A stretch of DNA of 64,000 nt from the NCBI RefSeq assembly GCF_029784165.1, contig NC_073696.1, positions 82,334,220 to 82,398,219 on the forward strand. Reading direction: 5' to 3'. Source of the stretch: Wyeomyia smithii (taxonomy: Eukaryota; Arthropoda; Insecta; Diptera; Culicidae). The position numbers and the translations under genes are program-made. How positions within the stretch are numbered: position 1 is the first letter of the stretch; every line of letters begins with the position of its first letter. The notes beneath the pieces were generated by a model. That model was not told the DNA's origin. It saw nothing but the letters and a program-made list of their open reading frames with translations, and ran no database searches. Shown piece by piece: positions 22,694 to 35,167 of the stretch.

Positions 22694-25674
22694 ATGCATA
22701 CGACCAGTAGCGAAGAACGGAGGTTTATTTTTGGCTAAGTCTTTCAGACGTTTCGCAGTTATTCTAAAATCCGCGTAAAAACCGCGTAATTCGATGAACT
22801 GCGTGAAAAATCCTCGTAAAAAAATCCGCGGAAAACAGCGTAAAAAACTGACTGTATATTGCACAGTGATATCGGGTTTTGAATATTACAAGGCAGCGTT
22901 TCTGCAACGGATTTTAATCAATTAAAATTGAAACTACTCGATAAGAATATTCACCTCACTTCGCGATGTTTTTTATACCCTTGTTGTAAGTGGCCCTGCC
23001 TTTTTAAAGATTTGTAATTTTCTCAGTTTCGCAAGATCCGAAAAAATATTTCCGTATACATCAAGAGTACTTGAAAAAGAATGTCATTTAGTGTGGACAA
23101 ACAATGGATTCGGACTAATAGAGCTCTCAGCCACGCAACGTTGTATCGTGTTGCTTAATATAATTGCGATATTTGGCAGGATAACCGAGGCTCGGTATAG
23201 AAGAGCAGTAAGCGTGTAAAAAAAAGGGTAAATTATAGTGCACACATGCACGGATTAGTAATTAGCATGCCACTTTCCTCAATAGCAGTATTGAGCAATT
23301 TCACAAAAAACGGGCAACCAATTTAATCGACCAGTTTTGATTTGGATGAAACTTTGCATAGACGTTTCTTTAGGCGAAAGATACCATCTTGTACTATTGG
23401 TTTAATTTTTTGGAACACGACTTAGACCGATACAGATTTCATTTTCATTTAATGTCATCCCCCCCCCCCTTCAAAAATGTTGAAAATTGGAAGGGGAAGA
23501 AAAAAAGTTCAAGCCGTTCTGTCCAGTGTCCAGTGACAGTGAAGGTGTCATCAAAAGGCAAACCAAATGATTCATAATGATAATAATGTGATATATTTCA
23601 ACACACGTTTGCATGCAAGTCACAAGCGTCGTAATTTGCACTTAATTTTTTATGAAAGCTATTCCTTTTTTCCTTCTCAATGTTATTTATTTTTTGCCCT
23701 CACTTTAGTTAACTTTGATAACCGTGGACGTAAAAACTATTCAAAATTTGTATCAGCCTAACTTTAAAAAAAATGTTAGTGAATTGTGAACATCACACAT
23801 AGCGGGAGGGCGGCTAAAACCGACCGGACGATAGACATTTACTACGAAAACGATACTTTTTTCATCGGAATAACGAAATAACGAAGTGACGCTGCTGTTG
23901 AGTCTTTTTTAAAATTTTTCGCAAGTGCAACTTGTTCCGTCTGGGGTGGATGCCCAAAATTTCATAACAGTCACATTAACTTATCATTTTACTTGAGAAA
24001 TATAGAGAAATGAAGGCAACAGACGACTGATATGCCATCAAAAGACAGTGTTATTGCAATTTTTGGCCGCACCGACAGTAATTTGTTGTTCGTACTGTTA
24101 TGCTAAGAATTTGATATTCGAAACGTTTTCCTTACTCCCAGTGCCAAACGTTTCTTTGCATCTGTAGATTTTGTTCTGTAGCTCATCGAGATAATAACTA
24201 GCTAGGTTTCGATATAATTAGTAAAATTGCCAGATTAGCTACATATTCTATGCGATGGGGGAAGTAAGTAATCAGAGAATTTTAAAATATATAGTCAAGG
24301 ACATTAGATAAGTATAGCATCCAAATCTTAATCCGAAAATAGTTTGAGAAGACTTTAAATATTTCGTTTCCTGGGATAATTTTGAATTCGTTGGGGTACA
24401 GAAATAAAGTAATAATCATTCAATCTTAGCGCATAAATCGTTTGGAAACGCTAGATTTGTTTGATATTTTGAGTTATATTCTACATAATAGGAGGTATCG
24501 TGAAATCTATGCATGGTAATTATTGACTCTACCCAAAAAAATACCTTGTGGTTTCCGATGCAATACAGGTCCTGATCAACTCTTGCTTGAAGAGATGCTC
24601 ATGACAGTTAGTTTATTTTAAATTTAAGTATGTCAAAAAACATATTTTTTGATTTTTTTCATCAAAATATTGTACAAAAAGCTGAAAGCGCATTCGAACA
24701 TCTCATAGAATTTGCTTAAACAAAATGGAGTTCATAATTTTTCTACCTTTTGATTTGCATTATGTTTCATAATCAACTCCACCCGTCGAAACTGTTTCCC
24801 GGACGCATAGAACTCGACCCGCTCTCCGCCATATCCATGAGTTGGTGCAATAAATTCTACCCGAAAGCAAGCACCAATAAACAGGGAAAAATATCATGAA
24901 TTTTATTGCCCAAAAGTATCCACTTGTCGCACTCCGAAATGACCCCCTGAACCGGCAATAAATTCCTGCTTAAGCGACCTTCAAGATCATCACCCATCTC
25001 CGGTTGCAAACGACCATTACCGCTCTTTTTCACGAGCTGTTGTAGCCGGTTGTGCGAGTGCGGTTCCCAGGTTGTTCCAAGCCACTGACACTCAAATCTG
25101 CGCCCGTCGTCGTAGTCGTCGTCGTTCAGTAGACAGCGACATTTTCGGCCATAAAACAAGCTTCCTCTGTCGCAGTTGCCCCAACAACCAACAGCATCCA
25201 GGTTTCGCGCTCTCTTAGTGCAGCACGGTTCGTGTTTTTGATGATGAAGACATCTTATTACTTTTACGATTATTACTATTGGCAAAAGTGCTCAGAGCAG
25301 ATTTCGTCCAGCCGTGTCTGTAAACCGTTCTCCAGCGTACTGAACTCATGTTGGTGCTTTTTTCGGATAAGCACTTGGCAGAAGTTCATTACCGCCCTTT
25401 GGCTCCAGCCGTTCACGTGTTCTTAGGCGGTACGGCTTGCAAGCTTGTGCTGGGAGCATGGCCTTTTATACACATCCAGCGCAGATCTGAGCACATAATC
25501 CCTGGCGCATGTTTTGTCATGAGAGGAAAAAGTATTGCCTTGTGTTGCCCTGTCGACGTTTTACCCTTTTTAGTCAGCGAACTATTATAGCTATGACATG
25601 TCTTTTAGATCCGAACTTCTAACGTCATATGGTTGTTGTATTATTTTTTTTCTCCCTCCTATCTTACATTACAG
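22694..25674. other. Non-coding DNA upstream of apterous exon (presumed intron)
   Basis: The 3' end, ending in a pyrimidine-rich stretch and ACAG at 25671-25674, is the splice acceptor of the homeodomain exon, so this DNA is presumed to be the preceding intron. No LIM-domain exon was seen. At 23187-23212 a GAGGCTCGGTATAGAAGAGC motif recurs at about 27733. The stretch 24780-25560 is GC-richer and less repeat-like. Its 142-codon minus frame (24857-25285) resembles nothing known. Confidence 0.5.
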
Positions 25675-25871
25675 ACCTCAACACCGAGTACCTAGATTTG
25701 GGCTTCAGCCGAGGCCTTGGTTCGTCGTCGCGGGCCAAACGAATGCGAACATCATTCAAGCATCACCAGCTGCGCACCATGAAGTCCTATTTCGCCATCA
25801 ATCACAATCCGGACGCGAAAGATTTGAAGCAACTGTCGCAGAAAACTGGCCTTCCGAAGCGAGTGTTACAG
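25675..25871 (+). CDS. ap: apterous, internal exon with most of the homeodomain
   Basis: LIM-homeodomain transcription factor acting in the nucleus; in insects apterous specifies dorsal wing identity and certain neurons. This exon encodes about 65 residues, ending with homeodomain positions 1-46. KRMRTSFKHHQLRTMKSYF, then NHNPDAKDLKQLSQKTGLPK and RVLQ match insect Apterous very closely as I know the family. The acceptor AG is at 25673-25674. The first two bases complete a codon begun in an upstream exon. The donor GTTAGT starts at 25872, with the exon ending in phase 0 after Q46. Both LIM domains must lie in upstream exons not recognised here, probably outside the window. Confidence 0.95.
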
Positions 25872-26054
25872 GTTAGTTGTTTGCTCTTTCTATGAAATGC
25901 TCTCATAAGTAATACCCAATAATTTGACGGAGTTGTTTGCCTTCATCACAATCAAATCAGAGAGACTTCCTTTCGCCATGCTTTCTCCCCCAACCTCACA
26001 GTTTAATCGATTTTCATGATTATCTTTACAATTTCGCCCCACGCTTTTCCGCAG
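25872..26054 (+). other. ap: apterous intron splitting the homeodomain
   Basis: 183 bp, GTTAGT donor and TTTTCCGCAG acceptor. It interrupts the homeodomain between Q46 and V47, inside the recognition helix. This position is used by many LIM-homeobox genes, which supports the gene model. Confidence 0.93.
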
Positions 26055-26225
26055 GTTTGGTTCCAGAACGCACGCGCAAAATGGCGCCGGATGATGATGA
26101 AGCAGGAGGGCAAAATTATCGACTCAGACAAGGGTGATGGCTCACTCGATCTGGACGGGTACGTGTCCCATAGCCCCGGGTCGTACATCATGGGCGGCCC
26201 TGGCAGTCCTGCCTCGCTGGACTAG
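26055..26225 (+). CDS. ap: apterous, last coding exon
   Basis: Starts in phase 0 with VWFQNARAKWRR, the recognition helix (W48, F49, Q50, N51), followed by a 43-residue tail rich in Met, Asp, Gly and Ser: MMMKQEGKIID, LDLDGY, SHSPGSYIMGGPGSP. It ends at TAG 26223-26225. The tail pattern (MMMKQ, LDLD, HSP, GGP) also matches insect Apterous C-termini. Q50 and the intact helix indicate a functional DNA-binding domain. Together the two exons give the C-terminal 120 or so residues of the protein. Confidence 0.95.
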   Translation, partial: VWFQNARAKWRRMMMKQEGKIIDSDKGDGSLDLDGYVSHSPGSYIMGGPGSPASLD

Positions 26226-26540
26226 TGCCGGATGGCGGTCACTGTTCGGCGGATGCTGCAACAGGAGCGCTACCATTGCCAACAGCAGCCCCGCCGGCAG
26301 GATGACCTGCGGGAGCAGCAGCAGCAGCAGAAACAGCTTTGTCATCAAACAGGGCAGCCAAGGATGGTGAACGCAAACAGCCAGGGGTCCGCCAATTTTG
26401 CAACGAATAGTTGACTGGAAGGAAATTTAAATCAACAAATTTCTATCTCTTTTTCTCTGGAAGCTACCAGCGAAAGTTAATTGGGCGTGTAATGCAGCCC
26501 GCAGACCCTCAGCAAATAAAACTGAAGCCTGCAGCAGCCC
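26226..26540 (+). other. ap: apterous 3' UTR (predicted)
   Basis: Begins after the stop codon. It contains a CAG-rich stretch (about 26310-26335) that looks like a polyglutamine tract but is out of coding context. The first AATAAA downstream is at 26515-26520, so a cleavage site near 26535-26540 is plausible. Longer alternative 3' ends cannot be excluded. Confidence 0.6.
26515..26520 (+). promoter_or_regulatory. Candidate polyadenylation signal of apterous
   Basis: AATAAA, the first canonical hexamer after the apterous stop codon, about 290 bp downstream. Confidence 0.5.
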
Positions 26541-27484
26541 TAAAACGGAAACGAACCTGCGTTTAAGCGCCCTGCTTATTACCATTTGTGCAAAGACAAT
26601 GATTACATTATATTCAAATTTCTGTTTTGCCACTGCTCATATTCTGAGTGTAACAGCCGGCTCGCCCATAAAACCTACAGGAATCACATTCGAATAATCT
26701 AAGTTAGAGACTCCCCTCGAAAATTTACTTTTTGGCGGAGTTCGGTTGTTTTTTTTTTTAAAGCTTGCATATATGTAAAAAGATGTAAAAAAACAGGCAC
26801 CCAGAAATGCACGACAAGAGAATAGCCACAAGTAGCCAGAACCGAGACTCGTCATGATGGGGTATGAAAGAGAGCTCATAAGAAGAAAAAAAAAACCGAC
26901 GCGCGGGGTATAATAATAACGTATGCACATATGATTACCAGGTATGCTGCATACTTATGATTTTGTTATGTTAAGTTTTAGCTCTTATTCGTTATTTGCT
27001 ACTCTTGCTAGATTTGCCAATGCCGCCACCACCGCCGCCACTCCCGGTCACCGGCATCGACGGCTCTCTGTCTCTCGTTGAACTGTCGACATTGCATGAT
27101 TCTGGTCTGGCTTGGCTGGCAGGCCAGCGATTGCGCCAATGTGTGTTGAGTTTTTTTCCTTTTTTACGAAGCCGGTGCTGCCGTTGCGTGTCAGCTCTTG
27201 CACCGCACGAAAGACAGGTCCGTCGTTCCGGTAAACGTTTCCACGTTTTGCCGTTCGATGGTGCGAAGAGGCCATCATGATGCATCGGGTTTACTTTTTC
27301 AACAGCCGGATGGAAGGATGCAACGAAACTGTAACTTTTTCGGGTGTTAGATTAGGAACAGTTAGAAAAAATAATCAATCAGCTTTTTGATAGGCTTTTT
27401 TGAGTGTTTTCTTTATAAAACTGTGTTTGTATCCGTGCTTTTATGACTGTAATTTGCAAAATTTTCCCTAAATTTTTTTAAGGG
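26541..27484. other. Downstream of apterous, non-coding
   Basis: No gene recognised. A CCGCCACCACCGCCGCC run near 27020-27045 gives proline or glycine stretches in short frames, which I regard as spurious. The TGGCTTGGCTGGCAGGCCAGC segment near 27107 is GC-rich. Confidence 0.4.
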
Positions 27485-27790
27485 AGCTCGTAGCTTGAGG
27501 ATCACAGAACCTGCTTTGTAAAAAAATGGTTATAAGATCGAATCTTAGTAGTATCACATCGTTTGGTGTTAGAGGGACTTTTACGCATAGGTTTATTCTC
27601 TGGCTCCTCTCCATCCCATAACCTAGAACTTCACTCAGAATTAAAAAAAAAGTCTGACCTGACACACAGTTAAATGGAGATAAAACCACTCCAGGCCATT
27701 ATAATTGCCGATACATGGTAGGAGTAACTAAAGAGGCTCGGTAAAGAAGAGTAGTAGAGTTATGCGCGGAGAGACGGGTAAAAGTTTTGA
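27485..27790 (+). repeat. Possible tRNA-derived SINE
   Basis: A TAGCTTGAGG segment (27491-27500) resembles a pol III A box, and AAGATCGAATCTTA (27533-27546) resembles a B box, at plausible spacing. The body ends near GAGGCTCGGTAAAGAAGAG (27733-27751), a motif also found at 23187-23212, which suggests a dispersed family. No A-rich tail or target duplication was identified with confidence. Confidence 0.35.
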
Positions 27791-28589
27791 ATCATATCCG
27801 TCACTTACTACGGTGACAAAGTACCTTCGTTTCCGTCACAGTCGTTAGAGATGCAGAGATAAACTCGCCTTCCTTCCCTAACTGATCAAAAGGACGTAGC
27901 CGGTGCCGTTATCGTTCTTAACCAAAAGCAGAAGCTACTAAATTGTTGTACATTGAAGATGGTTTATTAATCCTAAGTAGCCATCTGTAAGTGGTTCTTC
28001 ATGAAACTTCAATATTTTTCCCCCTGTTGGTGTTACTGTATCGCTGCGAGCAGTACTTAGATCTATTGTGGTGTGTCTGTTTTCGCTTCAAGCCTTTTCT
28101 TAGGCAACTTCACCAACTCAGAATTATCACATAGCAGCAACAATGAAATGTGCGGACATCAAGATTAAGCTCGAAATTTTCCTTAAGATTTTTTTTCCTT
28201 TTTTGACGGCTTTTCATATTGAGGGATTTCATAGTAATTTTCCAATCCAGACATTGTTAATACTCTCTCAAGTTTCAGTGAAACTTTTTGAATTGGGTGA
28301 TTTCGAAAATTTAAAGAATATTGCATTGGCTGTTAGAATTTTTATCAAAAAATACATTGTGTTTAAAAACATTTACTCTGAAAAAGCGGCGTTGAACTCA
28401 AAATATACTTTTTTCAAGAGCGATATATTTCAGGGTGGATACTTTTACACAGAATAAGGATTCCTTGAACACATTTTTTTAGTTTTTTTGATAAAATTTC
28501 TAAAATATTGGTCAAATAATAAAATGAGGGTAATTGAATTGTTTGAATTTGTAGTCCTATTTTTCAAACTTTTTACGCAGCAAAAAATA
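27791..28589. other. Non-coding, no gene seen
   Basis: Includes a 104-codon frame (28143-28457) of hydrophobic and lysine-rich composition in AT-rich DNA, with no family resemblance. Confidence 0.4.
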
Positions 28590-29560
28590 TTTTAAATCGA
28601 ACGGTGTAATATCTCGCGAATATGGCGAGTACGAGGACTTCTCATTCAAGCGTATCTATGTAAGCTATAACGGCTTTGGTAGAATGAGACCGAGCGTTGT
28701 CATGCAGCAGAATCACTTTTCGGGGCGGCTGCTCGTATTGTGATCGAATCGAACCGATAACGTTTCTCAGTGATGGTTTCGTTCAATTTCAGTGGCTCAT
28801 AATAAATAACACCGACCTGATTTCACCAAATACTCTCCATAACCTTCGTATGTATTAAACTGAGTCGACGACTTAGGAGCAGTCCACTGAGAAAAAAGCT
28901 ACTATTTGAATCCACGCTTACAATACTTACAATCCCCAAAAATATCAAAATATGTCAAATAACTTTTTTATTTAAGGAGATAAAAGATAACAATGTTCAG
29001 CATAAACGTGCATATTGGGATGACTGATAACTTTGTAGAAGATTTGGAAATTGGGAAAAACTTGAGAAAAAAGTTATAACGAAAATTGTGATTTTCAGTA
29101 CCTCTTCATAGAAAACTTTATGTTGCCCGTAATATATGAAAGATAGAAACATGATGTCTTCGGAAAAGTTTATTGTTTTGAGATTACCTAAAATTTTGCC
29201 GAAGACACCATGCATCTATCTCAATCTGATAAAAAAAATTTAATTTTCTATCTCACTTCTAGGTGGATTGATCACTAATCTTTCTTCATCTTAAGATGTA
29301 TTTTTGAATATCTTGAATTTTTTTCGAATATACATTATGGCTATAACCAACATTTGAAACGCTATTTAGTTAATCGCACGAAAACGGCAAAACAAAACAC
29401 TGTGCCATGTTCCGTACTTTGAATCATTCCCAAAGCATATAATCGCTTGGAAATGGCTTGGTAAGTAACTCCTTATACCAAAGCAAGCTGTTCTCACGTT
29501 TAACATGGATCCTTATTGAACAATTCCGCCACTGGGTGATTTTAATTTAGCGATGTCACC
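28590..29560 (-). pseudogene. mariner transposase relic, split
   Basis: Two degenerate pieces of a DD34D-type mariner transposase on the minus strand. At 29400-29550 the reading ELFNKDPC, EQLAL then GVTYQAISKRLYALGMIQ matches the mariner helix-turn-helix region with stops. At 28600-28860 GVIYYEPLKLNETITEKRYR and, in a neighbouring frame, LLHDNARSHS contain the second catalytic aspartate block. The order is correct for one minus-strand element. The 28865-29338 stretch between them is unrelated, so an insertion or rearrangement separates the pieces. Confidence 0.65.
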
Positions 29561-32109
29561 GAGTGGTGCCATTGAACTATAAAACCTACAATAATGAATG
29601 TTGAAAATTGATCAAATTATGTTACGTTCGTTTTGAAGAATTTGTTCACTAAACCAGATTGAATTCAGCAACTAAAATGCATTCTTCACAGAACTGTTTT
29701 ACAAACAGGCTCACCCTTTCTCCTTAGAGAATCACTAGCGTGCAGGAGAATATCTTTCACTGCGAAAACAATTGCTCTCACACTGTTGGGCAAACCTACG
29801 CACTTGCTTGAAGAGAGTTGCGAAACACGTGTATCTGAGAAGCAGGCCAAAAAACACAGTGGTGAAATTTGAAATATTTCATCAGAAAGGAAATAAACTG
29901 GTGTGAGCTTTTTCTTACGAAAGGACATTAGGCTCAATAACTACACAGCAAAGCTCACTGCAGTGCTTCTACTGTGTGTCTCTAAGCATACATCAAACAA
30001 GGAGAGCCTCTAGGTGAGGAAGTAGATTTCGTTTTTGCTTCGCGTCTCGAAACTGAAAAAAAATCCAAACCCCCGTCACTCATGTTTGCTCTACGAATGC
30101 TATCGAATTTATCTCAGCACTTCTGTGTATTCTCACTAGAGTGATTCACCATTCTTGTTTCGCTCAGCTGGGGTGTAAACAGCAACTGTAGTAGCAGAAA
30201 CGCAGCACTAAGCAGAAGCAAAAAACATGATGCACTAAATTGTTTCACGCACCGCTCATGCTGGACAAGAAGTGAGCGGTGAAGGTTCTGCTCTTACACA
30301 TATTGAGAAGAATAACAAACCGTATTACAAGATATCTTTTTTTTACAAAAAAAAAAGTTTTTTAAACAACGACAAAAAAAGTGATAATAAAAATTCACTC
30401 AAAAGCTAAGGTAACGGTCAAAATACTCGATAAAGCTTTAGATACCAAAAAACCAGTGGCGTTTTTTTTTATTTTTAGTGCTATGCATTCCTTCAGCAGT
30501 GAGATTGAAATGCTTCGTCTTTTCGAAAGGGGTCCCCGTGCAAAATTTCGGGTTAATGGGACTTCGAGGTGTGATTAAAGTTTCACTATGATCGACAAAA
30601 AAATTTCGATATGAAATTATCGATTCCGATTTTTTTTGAAACTAAATGTTATAGCAATGCATGAAACTTCGAGGTTTGGTACAGTTTCAATACAAAATTC
30701 AGAAAAATCGACTTTTTGTGTTCCAGATCGAAAACCTACTGACTCGACGATCCATTCATTTCTAAGAAATTTGGAATAAACAACTTTTTCGATATCAAAA
30801 ATTTTCTTACAAATATTCACACCGTTGGATAGCGTAATTATATTCCCCCGACAAAAAAAAACTTTGGCCGCTTTGAGGCACGACTTCGATTCGGAAGTTC
30901 GATTTCAAGGCTAAATTTTAAACCTTCGTCAGGGACCTGTAATACAATATTCTGTATACGTGCGGAAAAAATAAAAACCGCCTGGATTCGAGAATCTTGC
31001 TAGATTGATTTCATTAAAAAAAATTTACTGAACCTCTGAGAGAAAAGTTATCTTCTTATCCAAATTTTCCACCTGTCCTTTTATAACTTTTTATTTCTCG
31101 GTTTTGAAAACTTTATTGCTATACTTTTTTGTTACCTAATCATTGCGCTGCCATGCGCGGTCGTCGTTGTTTCTCCTGTGGAAAACAAGGTGTCTAGTAT
31201 CAGCACTCAATTCTTGAGTAGAAATGTCATGAAAATATGCTATTTAAGACTATGCAAGGTTGCATCAACTGTCTGTATATGGAAATGGAATTTTGTGATT
31301 GTACCTCTGAGAAAGAGGCTGCTGCACGATTGAGTTGAAATTTTACATGGGGACTTTTTCGAAAAGACGAAACTTTTCAAACCAACTGCTAAACAAAATG
31401 CCAAAAGTTGTTTGAAGGTTGTTTCAGAATTGATCGTTGACTGAACTACGCAACGGTCAATTAAAGCAGAAGGTGCGTTGCACGGTAAGCGGCATCGCTA
31501 TTGACAGCATAAAAACAATTCACTTTCTAAGTTGTTCTCGCCTATTCTCTCTCTTCAATAATCTCTTGCACTCATTCCTCCACTGCAACGTAACTTGTAT
31601 TGAAAGTAGGTGATGTTAGCGCGCCAAACCACTGTTTTCTAATGCCGTTTTGTAACATGATAGTATTTGATTTAGGTTATACCTTGTCTCTCAAACTGCC
31701 TCTCTCTTCAATTCCCTTAAAATTCAATTTTTTTTTCATCGAGACCTCCCCCGGACGAAATTTCTGGCTACATCACTGCAAAACACTGATTGTTGTTTTT
31801 TCATGAGGACACTTTGTTGCTGGTTATGGTTATAATTGCTGGTTACGAGTGTGTTGTTTATTTTAATCGTGCATAACTTTGCTTTATTATCCCTATTATC
31901 TTCAGCAAGATTTGCCTTCTTCTTCATCGTTCAAGAGGCTTATCAGTTGTGTCACATGGCTTTCTTTCGTGTGGAATAATGCAATTCAATTTCTAAATTA
32001 TATCTTAAATTGTTCCCACACAGACTGAGGTTTATTAGAAATTGTAGCTTTTTCATCAAACATAATTGCAATTTCTATGATATCAAGGAAGTCTCAAAAA
32101 AGTAGAACG
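29561..32109. other. Non-coding, repeat-like
   Basis: No gene recognised. Blocks such as TTTTCGAAAAGACGAAACTTT (31347-31378) have relatives at 30500-30530 and 48205-48230, suggesting an old dispersed repeat. AT-rich with many homopolymer runs. Confidence 0.4.
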
Positions 32110-32175
32110 AAAGCTTGTTTTTCCTTGAAGATGTCACTGATCGGTGCCGAAACGTTGGACAGTAAAAAACAAAAG
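32110..32175 (+). repeat. Penelope-like 3' UTR fragment
   Basis: CTTGAAGATGTCACTGATCG followed by GTGCCGAAACGTTGGAC has the GAAGATG...CCGAAACG arrangement typical of Penelope-like element 3' UTRs, with its own small dyad. No reverse transcriptase or GIY-YIG sequence was seen beside it. Confidence 0.45.
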
Positions 32176-32974
32176 TCGTTCTTCTTTTTTGAGATTGCTC
32201 AGCCGAGAATACATCTAACGCTCAAATAACTTCCAAAGTCGAACTCTCAGCAACAATTAGTGGAAGTATGTAAGAAATATCAAGTATTTTTTATGGCAGT
32301 TAGGACAACATTTAGATTTCAGTTGCGACTTTATTTATACAATATTTGCGAGTATTTCGATGTCATCAAACTCAAAAGGTTTCACTGAAATTTGGTAGGA
32401 TGTTGCAAACTAAACTAATAAACTCCGTTTGGTTAAAATCGCTAAATTTGTAATTTTCTACTTTGTCATCTAGAGATTGAGATATTGAGATGTCTAACTC
32501 AATCAGCTTATGTACAAATGATAATAATAATGAATAGGATATTTGAAATAACCTTTTTTTAATAAATGCAACATTGAATAACTTTATATCATAGCTTTTG
32601 AAATTGAATGTTGCTGTTTTCTTGGCTTTCGGCTGCATGCAATAGTTCGAACATTACGCAAAATTTGTGCGTTAAACATAACACGATGATTATCCAGCGA
32701 GTGCAATTGAAGAGCTTGCAGCTAATTTGACAGTTTTCGTTACATTTTTTAAGTATTTAGGATGTTAATGGAAGTCGTACATCAAATGGCGTCGCAGAAA
32801 AACACTGTAGAGAATTGCCTAGTTGACCGATTGTTTTCAAACTTTCAGACAAATAACTAATGCTTACTAATGGGCTATAGTAAACTTGGTGCATATTGAT
32901 TTCACCCAATTGCAACGTCAATGGTATTCAATAAATACGTCACGCAAGTTCCAAACACGATTTCGAACATTTTT
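32176..32974. other. Non-coding, no gene seen
   Basis: AT-rich, no recognisable feature before the boundary motif of the tandem-unit array. Confidence 0.4.
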
Positions 32975-33314
32975 TGAAGTAGAATACTTCTCTCAGGAAG
33001 TTCGGCTACATAGGGATGTGAAATGAAAATCTAAAACCGAAAAAAGTGAAAAATATGTCCAATTTCAAATGCTAGTAAATCGGTTAGTATTCGATGGATT
33101 TCCTTCGTTCTTGCAGCAATAGATTGGAAAATCTTCTAAGATTCTTCCCAAATGCAGATAATTGTAATTTTATTTTTCGAACGATTGTACTATTGAAAAT
33201 AGTCAAGCCTTGTCAAAACGAAAACTTCGGCCTCTGATTGGTCGATATATGATTGCTTCCCAAGCACGGTCGACAGAATCATAGACCTTGCCATTTTAAA
33301 TGTGCTATTAGGCC

Positions 33315-33349
33315 TATATAAGAGCCTGTTTCACCCGAAGCTGCTCATT
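33315..33349 (+). promoter_or_regulatory. TATA box plus initiator, unit A
   Basis: TATATAAG at 33315 and CTCATTA with the candidate +1 A at 33347, 32 bases apart. An ATTGG (inverted CCAAT) lies upstream at 33237. This is standard RNA polymerase II core promoter geometry; activity is inferred. Confidence 0.55.
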
Positions 33350-34215
33350 ATAATTCTAGACTTCAACAACAGCAGTCTTCCCTCAGCAGCAGCAGTGGAT
33401 ACAGCAGCAGTAGCAGTGCAGCGGACAACAAGCACAGCTGCGGTATGGCAACGGATAGCGGAGCGCGTCTTAGCATCGATAGCAGGACCAGGTGATGCAG
33501 GGCAGCGGATACCAATGGCAACAGAAGCGTCCACTACTGTGGCAACGGGGATAGCGCAGCGGTTGACGTTGGTCTCAGCATCTATAGGTCCAGCTGATGC
33601 AGTGTGGCATTTTAGTGAAATGCTGTCTCTGAGCGATAGCAGGCACACTAGCAAATGCATCCAATGAAAAGAACGTTCTGAAAAACTATTCAGTGTTTAT
33701 TTTCCCCCAAGGAATACTTTATTTGCACTGCCAGTGATAACGCAAAGATGTGATCGGCATCTTATCAGACATTGAATCAAACAACAAATTGTCCTTTTCA
33801 GGATGAAATAAAAACCTAATTGGAGAGTTAATATTTTCTCTTAAATCAATTTACACTTCCAAGAAATTTGTAACAGATATATATTTGATTTCATCTCCGT
33901 GACTCAGAACGTACTGAATCATCTTTTCCTTCAGTCATGAGCACAACATCCGAAAAGCATCCGAAAATCAGCACAAAAAATAATTTTTCGCATAATTAAA
34001 ATTCGAAAATTATTAAGTCCAAACATGATAAGCAACTCTATTATTGAGAATGGTCAATCCTTGTTGAGCGCAAAATTCGACTGATCTGATTAGTCGTTAA
34101 TATGATTGCTTCCCAAGGCTGGTCGACAGAATCATAGACCTTGTCATTTTAAATTTGATATTTGTCTGTATAAGAGTAAGGATGGGAAATATCGACTTAT
34201 ATGACTATCGATGTC

Positions 34216-34250
34216 TATATAAGAGCCTGTTTTACCCGAAGCCGCTCATT
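34216..34250 (+). promoter_or_regulatory. TATA box plus initiator, unit B
   Basis: TATATAAG at 34216 and CTCATT with the candidate +1 A at 34248, the same 32-base spacing as in units A and C. A second TATAAGAG lies about 50 bp upstream. Confidence 0.55.
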
Positions 34251-35115
34251 ATAATTCTAGACTACGACAACAGCAGTCCTCCCTTAGCAGCAGCAGTAGC
34301 AGTGCAGTGGATATAGCAGCAGTAGCAGTGCAGCGGATAATGACCACAGATGTGGTATGGCAACGGATAGCGGAGCGTGTCTAAGCATCGATAGCAGAAC
34401 CAGGTGATGAAGGGCAGCAGATACCAATGGCAACGGAAGCGTCCACTACTGTGGCAACGGGGATAGCGCAGCGGTTGACGTTGGTCTCAGCATCAATATA
34501 AGCAGGGCCAGCTGATGCAGTGTGGCATTTTAGTGAAATGCTGTCTCTGAGCGATAGCAGGCACACTAGCAAATGCATCCAATGAAAAGAACGTTCTGAA
34601 AAACTTGAGAAGTGTTTATTTTCCCCCAATAAATACTTTATTTGCACTGCCAGTGATAACGCAAAGATGTGATCGGCATCTTATCAGACATTGAATTAAA
34701 CAACAAATTGTCCTTTTCAGGATGAAACAAAAACCTGATTGGAGAGTTAATATTTTCTCTTAAATCAATTTACACTTTCAAGAAATTTGTAACAGATATA
34801 TATTTGATTTCATCTCCGTGTCTCAGAACGTACTGAATTATCTTTTCCTTCAGTCATGAGCACAACATCCGAAAAGCTTTCATTATCGGCATTAAAAATT
34901 TTTTTTCGCATAATTAAAATTCAAAAATTATCAAGTCCAAATCATGACAAGCAACTATTATTGAGAATGGTCAATCCTTGTTGAAGCGCAAAATTCGACT
35001 GATCTGATTAGTCGTTAATATTATTGCTTTTCAAGCACGGTCGACAGAATCATAGACCTTGTCATTTTAAATTTGCTATTTGTCTGTATAAGATGAAAAA
35101 TATCGACTGAAATGG

Positions 35116-35155
35116 CTATCGATAGTTATCGATGATTTCCTACTACTATCGATAG
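35116..35155. promoter_or_regulatory. Paired CTATCGATAG palindromes
   Basis: CTATCGATAG at 35116-35125 and again at 35146-35155, 13 bp before the unit C TATA box. TATCGATA is the DRE motif bound in Drosophila by DREF and BEAF-32. The segment is absent from unit A. Function here is inference. Confidence 0.5.
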
Positions 35156-35167
35156 GTTTTTTATCCC

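Noticed and set aside
24857..25285. 142-codon minus-strand frame with many cysteines just upstream of the apterous exon
   Set aside because: Cysteine spacing does not fit LIM or other zinc domains and it lies antisense in presumed intron.
1..25674. LIM-domain exons of apterous
   Set aside because: I looked for C-x2-C...H-x2-C zinc-finger patterns on the plus strand and found none I could support; short exons could have been missed.
28143..28457. 104-codon plus-strand frame
   Set aside because: AT-rich, Phe/Lys/Ile-heavy composition, no motif and no supporting splice or promoter signals.
33302..33667. 121-codon frame in tandem unit A, and minus-strand frames in units A and B
   Set aside because: Not conserved as frames between units; Ala/Thr/Ser bias comes from CAG-type repeats.
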